From Desulfocapsaceae bacterium (GTDB taxonomy: Bacteria > Desulfobacterota > Desulfobulbia > Desulfobulbales > Desulfocapsaceae), in contig JAQVER010000036.1 in the NCBI GenBank assembly GCA_028697885.1, positions 1 to 37,924 of the forward strand: a stretch of 37,924 nucleotides of DNA, given 5' to 3'. Under the pieces are notes generated by a model. It was not told where the DNA came from. It made no database searches and saw only the letters and a program-made list of their open reading frames with translations. Each line of letters starts with the position of its first letter. Positions within the stretch are counted from its first letter, which is position 1. Of the stretch, positions 33,571 to 37,924 are shown piece by piece. Made by a program: the position numbers and the translations under genes.

Positions 33571-33816
33571 CTAATTCACTCCACCTGCGCCTTCTTCATC
33601 CTTGATACGATCTTTCATGGCATACATGGTGGTAGAACCGGAAGACCAGAACATCATCTTTCCTTCCTTAACCAGATCATTGGCAGCATTCTTTACTACA
33701 CGTGGTTTTGCATCAGGATCACATGCATAAAAATCCTTGATATAGAGCTGTGGTTTGGGGGCTGACTCAGCCTTCTTCAGGATCGCAGCCTTGAGCTCTT
33801 CAATACTTAATGCCAT
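33571..33816 (-). CDS. dsrD: Dissimilatory sulfite reductase accessory protein DsrD
   Basis: An 81-residue winged-helix protein. 'YACDPDAKPRVVKNAANDLVKEGKMMFWSSGSTTMYAMK' is the conserved DsrD core. DsrD occurs in dsrABD clusters of sulfite/sulfate reducers and disproportionators and activates DsrAB. AGGAG lies before the ATG. It is 90 bases after dsrB, separated by a long hairpin, and is the last gene of the operon. Absence of dsrD in sulfur oxidisers supports a reductive or disproportionating host. Confidence 0.96.
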   Translation of the reverse strand: MALSIEELKAAILKKAESAPKPQLYIKDFYACDPDAKPRVVKNAANDLVKEGKMMFWSSGSTTMYAMKDRIKDEEGAGGVN

Positions 33817-33860
33817 TGCACATACTCCTAAAAAAATTATGAACAGGCAAGTATCCAGCA

Positions 33861-33898
33861 GGCATGATCGATTTTAACCATTTAAAATCGATCATGCC
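33861..33898 (-). other. 17-bp perfect hairpin between dsrB and dsrD
   Basis: GGCATGATCGATTTTAA (33861-33877) and its exact complement (33882-33898) flank a 4-base loop. It begins 10 bases after the dsrB stop and ends 44 bases before dsrD. No T-tract follows, so it may stabilise the dsrAB mRNA, mark an RNase processing site, or act as a partial terminator. Confidence 0.8.
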
Positions 33899-33908
33899 AT
33901 CATGTCAA

Positions 33909-35036
33909 TTACTTAACATGAGAGGTGTACTTGAACTGAGTAGTCGTACGCCAGGTATCATAAGCCAAACGATAGTCATCAACACTCTTGATGGTGAATG
34001 GAATATCGCATTTCTCAAAGAACTTCTCCCAGCCAATCCGCTCTGCCCACTCGCCAACACGCTCATACTTCTTAGCATCTTTGGCATAGGCTTCAAGGAT
34101 TCCCTTGACAGCAGCAACGGTCTCAGGCCAACGTGGCGGAGTGTTGGGCAGGAAGGGGATAACCAGCTTGGAGAATTTTGGAGCACTGATTCTGTTGGAA
34201 ACCTTACCACCAACAAGAATGGCGATACCGTCACCTTCAGGATCAGCAAGAGGCATGGCAGGACACATGGTATAGCAGTTTCCACAGAACATACAACGAT
34301 CTGCATTAACCTGTACCGTCTTGATTTCCTCACCATCTACCATAGCCTTGGCTGGTTTAACAGCGCCAAGAGGACAGGCAGAGATGGCAAGTGGCAGCTC
34401 ACACACACCGGTGATACGTTTGTGATCAATCATTGGTGGTTTACGATGTACACCAAGGATAGCGATATCAGAAGCATGTACAGCACCACACATGTTCAAA
34501 CAGCAGGCAAGAGCAATACGTACCTGAGCTGGGAGGGTCATGGAGGTGAAATAATCAAAAAGCTCATCCATAACTGCCTTAACAACGCCGGAAGCATCAG
34601 TGGCAGGTGTATGACAATGAACCCACCCTTGAGTATGAACGATGTTGGTAACACCGGCACCAGTTCCACCAACTGGGAACCTGTTGCCGCGGCCTGCCAG
34701 ATCATCAAGAAGTGGCTGAACCTTGGATTTAGCATCCACCATGAACTCAACATTGTTACGGGTGGTGAAACGGAAGTAACCATCACAATGTTTGTCGGCG
34801 ATGTCACACATTTCACGAATAAGCTCGATGGAAATCAAGCGGGCAGCCCCAACACGGACTGTCCAGCATTCGTCGCCGGTCTCTGATTTATGTACCAGAA
34901 CACCAGGTTGTGTGATCTCATGCCACAGCCATTTGCCTTTGTTGGCTTTAACAACTGGTGGATGAAATTCAGAATAATATCTGGGACCAATGTCGGAAAT
35001 CCTATCGGACATCGGGTTGGCTGGATCATAGGCCAT
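33909..35036 (-). CDS. dsrB: Dissimilatory sulfite reductase beta subunit
   Basis: A 375-residue subunit of the alpha2beta2 DsrAB. It carries the sirohaem/[4Fe-4S] region '[19 protein letters not shown]' and a ferredoxin domain '[23 protein letters not shown]' (~243-265). It also has the family segments '[25 protein letters not shown]' and '[14 protein letters not shown]'. DsrAB reduces sulfite to the DsrC-trisulfide level in the cytoplasm. AAGGAG lies nine bases before the ATG. It starts 50 bases after dsrA. DsrC and DsrMKJOP are not in this window. Confidence 0.97.
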   Translation of the reverse strand: MAYDPANPMSDRISDIGPRYYSEFHPPVVKANKGKWLWHEITQPGVLVHKSETGDECWTVRVGAARLISIELIREMCDIADKHCDGYFRFTTRNNVEFMVDAKSKVQPLLDDLAGRGNRFPVGGTGAGVTNIVHTQGWVHCHTPATDASGVVKAVMDELFDYFTSMTLPAQVRIALACCLNMCGAVHASDIAILGVHRKPPMIDHKRITGVCELPLAISACPLGAVKPAKAMVDGEEIKTVQVNADRCMFCGNCYTMCPAMPLADPEGDGIAILVGGKVSNRISAPKFSKLVIPFLPNTPPRWPETVAAVKGILEAYAKDAKKYERVGEWAERIGWEKFFEKCDIPFTIKSVDDYRLAYDTWRTTTQFKYTSHVK

Positions 35037-35086
35037 TTTATCAATCTCCTTATATATACGAGTTAATTACTCGATTTAACTTCAAA

Positions 35087-36367
35087 TTAGGCAGCGTGAC
35101 GAGCACGGAACTCATCAACATCACGACTAAATCCACCTGGAACTTCTTCTTCCTGCCAGAAAACATAAGGATTAGAACGAGGCTCTTTCACATGTTGTGG
35201 AATAGGCTCCAGTTCCATTACCTTGATAAAGGTTGGCAAGCCAATGCGCTGCATGGTCTCACCCACGCGCTCACGGTTCTTGCCGACTTCCATCCACCAA
35301 TCCCAGATCTTCTCAATGAATTCGATCAACTCTTCAAACTCATTGTCAGCAGAGACTTTCATGAAAGGTACAATCAGAGTTGCAAACTGGGCACCATCAA
35401 GAATTGGGGCCTTGGCACCACAACAAATGGTCGCACCTTGATCTACACCCGGACGAAGGGCACGAGGCATAACATTGAGGCAATGCATGCAACGGGTACA
35501 CTCGCTGTCATCGATCTTCAGCTCGCCACCTTCCATCCACATACAACCGGTTGGACAAAGGTCAATTACCTCTTTTTTAATGTCAAACTTACCCCAGTCA
35601 CGACCGGCATGGGCACCGCCGTTTGATGGGATATTGCCAGCGACATATTCTTTTACGGCAGCCTGGTCAATACGGATATTATCCCTCCAGGTGCCGATAA
35701 CCGCCACATCTGAGCGGGCAATAGCAGCTACACAGTCATTTGCACAACCGGAAAACTTGAATTTGAATTTATAAGGAAATGCTGGACGATGGATCTCATC
35801 CTGATAGTGCATGGTCAGATGGTGACATGCCTCTTCTGTATCATAACAGGCCCACTCGCAGCGAGACTGACCAAGACAGTTGGCAGGGGTACGCAGGTTG
35901 GAACCTGAACCGCCCAGATCCTGCTGCAGGTTATGGGTCAGATCATAGAAGAAAGGCTCAAGGGCCTCAGTACGGCAACCAAGCATAACAATATCGCCGG
36001 TTGAACCGTGCATATTGGTCATACCGGAACCATATTTCTCCCAAAGATCGCAGATGTCACGCAGATGCTTGGTGGAATAATACTTTGAGGCTGGCTGGGC
36101 AAGACGAACAGTATGAAAATGCTCAACACCTGGAAAACGTTTTGGCATGTCTGAATAACGACCGACAATACCACCACCATATCCGAAAACACCAACGATA
36201 CCACCATGTTTCCAATGGGTGATTTTCTCTTTGTAAGACAGCTCTACCTGACCAAGGATATCCCAACAATCTGGGTTCTTCTCTGCCTGGCGCTTGATGT
36301 CGGTAACGAAGCTTGGCCATGGGCCTTTTTCAAGCTCATCCAACAGGGGCGTCTCATGCTTTGCCAT
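35087..36367 (-). CDS. dsrA: Dissimilatory sulfite reductase alpha subunit
   Basis: A 426-residue subunit with the sirohaem-[4Fe-4S] Cys pattern: CLGQSRC (C-x5-C) with EWACYDTEEAC, then 'KFKFSGCANDCVAAIARSD' (C-x3-C). A ferredoxin insert follows ('CPTGCMWMEGG', 'CTRCMHCLNV', ~270-305). 'GVFGYGGGIVGRYSD' is near the N-terminus. Strong AGGAGG site before ATG 36367. First gene of dsrA-dsrB-dsrD on the minus strand; all cysteines look intact, so the enzyme should be functional. Confidence 0.98.
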   Translation of the reverse strand: MAKHETPLLDELEKGPWPSFVTDIKRQAEKNPDCWDILGQVELSYKEKITHWKHGGIVGVFGYGGGIVGRYSDMPKRFPGVEHFHTVRLAQPASKYYSTKHLRDICDLWEKYGSGMTNMHGSTGDIVMLGCRTEALEPFFYDLTHNLQQDLGGSGSNLRTPANCLGQSRCEWACYDTEEACHHLTMHYQDEIHRPAFPYKFKFKFSGCANDCVAAIARSDVAVIGTWRDNIRIDQAAVKEYVAGNIPSNGGAHAGRDWGKFDIKKEVIDLCPTGCMWMEGGELKIDDSECTRCMHCLNVMPRALRPGVDQGATICCGAKAPILDGAQFATLIVPFMKVSADNEFEELIEFIEKIWDWWMEVGKNRERVGETMQRIGLPTFIKVMELEPIPQHVKEPRSNPYVFWQEEEVPGGFSRDVDEFRARHAA

Positions 36368-36576
36368 GAATTTTCCTCCTTTAAATTACTAGTTTAACTT
36401 CAACCTTTACCAAAATATACTCACCAGCATCCCTTCACTCTTCATACTTAAAAGAGAAACGAAATAACGCTGGCCATTACTCTTTGAATGCTTCACCTTT
36501 TAAATACTGCCCTTCGGTCAGTATTGTGTACCAGTTCTCAAAAACTATACACCATTGAATAATCATTCAGCGACGG

Positions 36577-36605
36577 ACAATATCTCTGAACAAATTTTTT
36601 GTCAA
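36577..36605 (-). promoter_or_regulatory. Putative dsrABD promoter
   Basis: On the minus strand TTGACA (36600-36605) is perfect and is followed after exactly 17 bases by TATTGT (36577-36582, 4/6). The site is 210 bases upstream of dsrA, leaving a long 5' UTR. Confidence 0.55.
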
Positions 36606-36631
36606 CAAAAAACGAATGAAAATTCACTCGA

Positions 36632-36651
36632 AAATGAATCAATATTCATTT
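36632..36651. promoter_or_regulatory. Inverted repeat upstream of the dsr promoter
   Basis: AAATGAAT-caat-ATTCATTT is a perfect 8+8 palindrome 27 bases upstream of the -35, and GAATGAAAATTC lies between them. These could be binding sites of a regulator, or a weak end structure for pgi, whose stop is at 36661. Confidence 0.4.
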
Positions 36652-36660
36652 CAACTTTTG

Positions 36661-37924
36661 TCATTCTTGGTTCATTTTTGCCATCTTTATCAAGGCAACC
36701 TCGGAGGAAAAATCGACATCATCATTTTTCCGTCCTTCCCTCATCAGGTCAAGCACTCGGCCCGCAAGCACCTTCCCCAGCTGCACACCCTCCTGATCGA
36801 AGGAGTTAATATTCCAGCAAAACCCCTGGAAAACGATCTTGGCCTCATACAAAGCCAGAAGTGCCCCCATGATTTTCGGGGTCAATTTATCGGCCAACAA
36901 AATCAGACTTGGACGATTCCCCGGGAACCTCCGATTGGGATTTTCATCCTTCTGCCCCATGGCCATGGCCAGGGATTGGGCCAAAAGATTCGCCACCAGT
37001 TTCTGCTGGGAAGTACTCCCTTCAATCTCCAGATCTTCCCCATATTGGCTGCGCCGGAAACCGATAAACTCTACCGGTACAATCTCTGTCCCCTGATGCA
37101 GTAGTTGATAAAAAGCATGCTGGCCATTTGTACCCGGCTCACCCCAGAGGATAGGACCGGTCTTCAGGGGAGCCACCGGTTCTCCATAGCGCGAGACCGA
37201 CTTGCCGTTCGACTCCATATCGCACTGCTGAAGATGAGCTGAAAACCTGTGCAAGGCCTGGCTGTAAGGGAGCACGGCCACTGTCGCACTCCCGAGAAAG
37301 GTATGATTCCAAACCCCCAGCAGCGCCAGAAGAAGAGGTAAATTCTGCTGAAGCCTTGGCTCCTCCGCTGCCAGATCCATTAAAGAGGCCCCTTCCAAAA
37401 ATTCCAGTACCGCCTCAATCCCCAGGGCAAAACCAAGCATGACCGCCCCGACCATTGAGGTTGAGCTGTATCTGCCGCCGATATAATCAAACATGTAAAA
37501 TGAGCGGAGATATCTGGACGGACTGTCCATGGGGCTCCCTTCACCGGTCACTGCAATACAGTGCCGGGCCGGATCAAGCCCCTGTCCCTCAAAGGCCCTT
37601 CTGATCAAACTCTCATTGGTCAAGGTCTCGAGGGTGGTTCCGCTCTTGGACACGACATTAACCAAGGTGGTTGCCAGATTGACTTGGCGCAGGACAGCAG
37701 CCGCATCATCGGGATCAACATTGGAAATAAAAAAGACCTGCCTTCCCGGCCGGCTATAGGCACGCAAGGCCTCATACACAGACCGGGGACCAAGATCCGA
37801 CCCTCCTATCCCCACATGGATCATGGTGTCAAAGGGCTTGCCTTGCGCATTGGTCAAGTTGCCGTTTTCCAGATCATCAAGAAAGGCTCTCAATTTGGCC
37901 ATCTCTCTGCCGGCCTGTCCTGAG
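36661..37924 (-). CDS. pgi: Glucose-6-phosphate isomerase, 5'-truncated by the window edge
   Basis: About 420 residues are visible and the frame is open through 37924, so the N-terminal ~110-130 residues are missing; the ATG at 37902 is internal. Motifs seen are 'HVGIGGSDLGPRSVYEAL', 'VVSKSGTTLETLTNE', 'YIGGRYSSTSMVGAV', 'ILWGEPGTNGQHAFYQLLHQG' and 'NSFDQEGVQLGKVL' with the catalytic Lys. Pgi interconverts G6P and F6P in glycolysis and gluconeogenesis. It reads toward dsrA with a 290-base gap holding the dsr promoter. Confidence 0.95.
   Translation of the reverse strand, partial: SGQAGREMAKLRAFLDDLENGNLTNAQGKPFDTMIHVGIGGSDLGPRSVYEALRAYSRPGRQVFFISNVDPDDAAAVLRQVNLATTLVNVVSKSGTTLETLTNESLIRRAFEGQGLDPARHCIAVTGEGSPMDSPSRYLRSFYMFDYIGGRYSSTSMVGAVMLGFALGIEAVLEFLEGASLMDLAAEEPRLQQNLPLLLALLGVWNHTFLGSATVAVLPYSQALHRFSAHLQQCDMESNGKSVSRYGEPVAPLKTGPILWGEPGTNGQHAFYQLLHQGTEIVPVEFIGFRRSQYGEDLEIEGSTSQQKLVANLLAQSLAMAMGQKDENPNRRFPGNRPSLILLADKLTPKIMGALLALYEAKIVFQGFCWNINSFDQEGVQLGKVLAGRVLDLMREGRKNDDVDFSSEVALIKMAKMNQE

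Noticed and set aside
1-37924. CRISPR array, tRNA/rRNA, prophage or IS element.
   Set aside because: No spaced repeats, tRNA-like cloverleaf, or transposase/integrase motif was found in any gap.

Overview
The window reads as chromosomal DNA of a dissimilatory sulfate-reducing (or sulfur-disproportionating) bacterium of the Desulfobacterota. A Desulfobulbales-type organism is the best guess. The main evidence is a dsrA-dsrB-dsrD operon at the right side, an F0 ATP synthase cluster (atpZ-atpI-atpB-atpE) without F1 genes beside it, a natural SecD-SecF fusion, UbiD-type decarboxylation and many Fe-S proteins. Base composition is moderate and coding density is high. There is no tRNA, rRNA, CRISPR array, prophage, transposase or integrase. 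The lineage is inferred from gene content only.

Left edge (1-7.5 kb): the first 198 bases are the N-terminus of dnaA, read leftward off the window. They are followed by an 870-bp AT-rich gene-free stretch with DnaA-box-like sites that is a good oriC candidate. Next come a secreted delta-60-repeat/CFI-box protein (minus), a glycine-zipper lipoprotein, and a plus-strand run yjbQ-like, small His-rich ORF, ubiD-like, rluB-like, followed by an HU/IHF gene. 

Middle (7.5-22.9 kb): on the minus strand lie rimO, a nucleoside phosphorylase, the F0 genes and hemL. On the plus strand are trxA, trxB and a bamD-like lipoprotein. A 145-bp palindromic intergenic element follows, then a minus-strand NIL-domain ferredoxin and a two-gene version of an APH-like/AAA kinase pair. 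After that come plus-strand larB, secDF, a YkgJ-type Cys-cluster protein and a HAD phosphatase.

Right (22.9-37.9 kb): a cNMP-binding/DUF4388 regulator with a Cys-rich N-terminus lies divergent from an 800-residue protein. That protein combines a ubiquitin-conjugating-enzyme (E2)-like domain, TPR-like helices and one membrane segment, and it is the most unusual gene here. Then come a small natural poly-His protein and CooT (probable nickel handling), kdsD, a YhdH-type oxidoreductase, metK and ahcY (SAM/SAH cycle), a BirA-type biotin ligase, dsrD-dsrB-dsrA with their own promoter and terminator, and pgi running off the right edge.

Functional threads are replication start (dnaA/oriC), envelope biogenesis (bamD, secDF, kdsD, lipoproteins), thiol redox (trxA/trxB), energy conservation (F0 ATP synthase, dsrABD, menaquinone-type UbiD), cofactor and one-carbon chemistry (hemL, metK, ahcY, birA, larB) and probable nickel handling (cooT, His-tail protein, larB).
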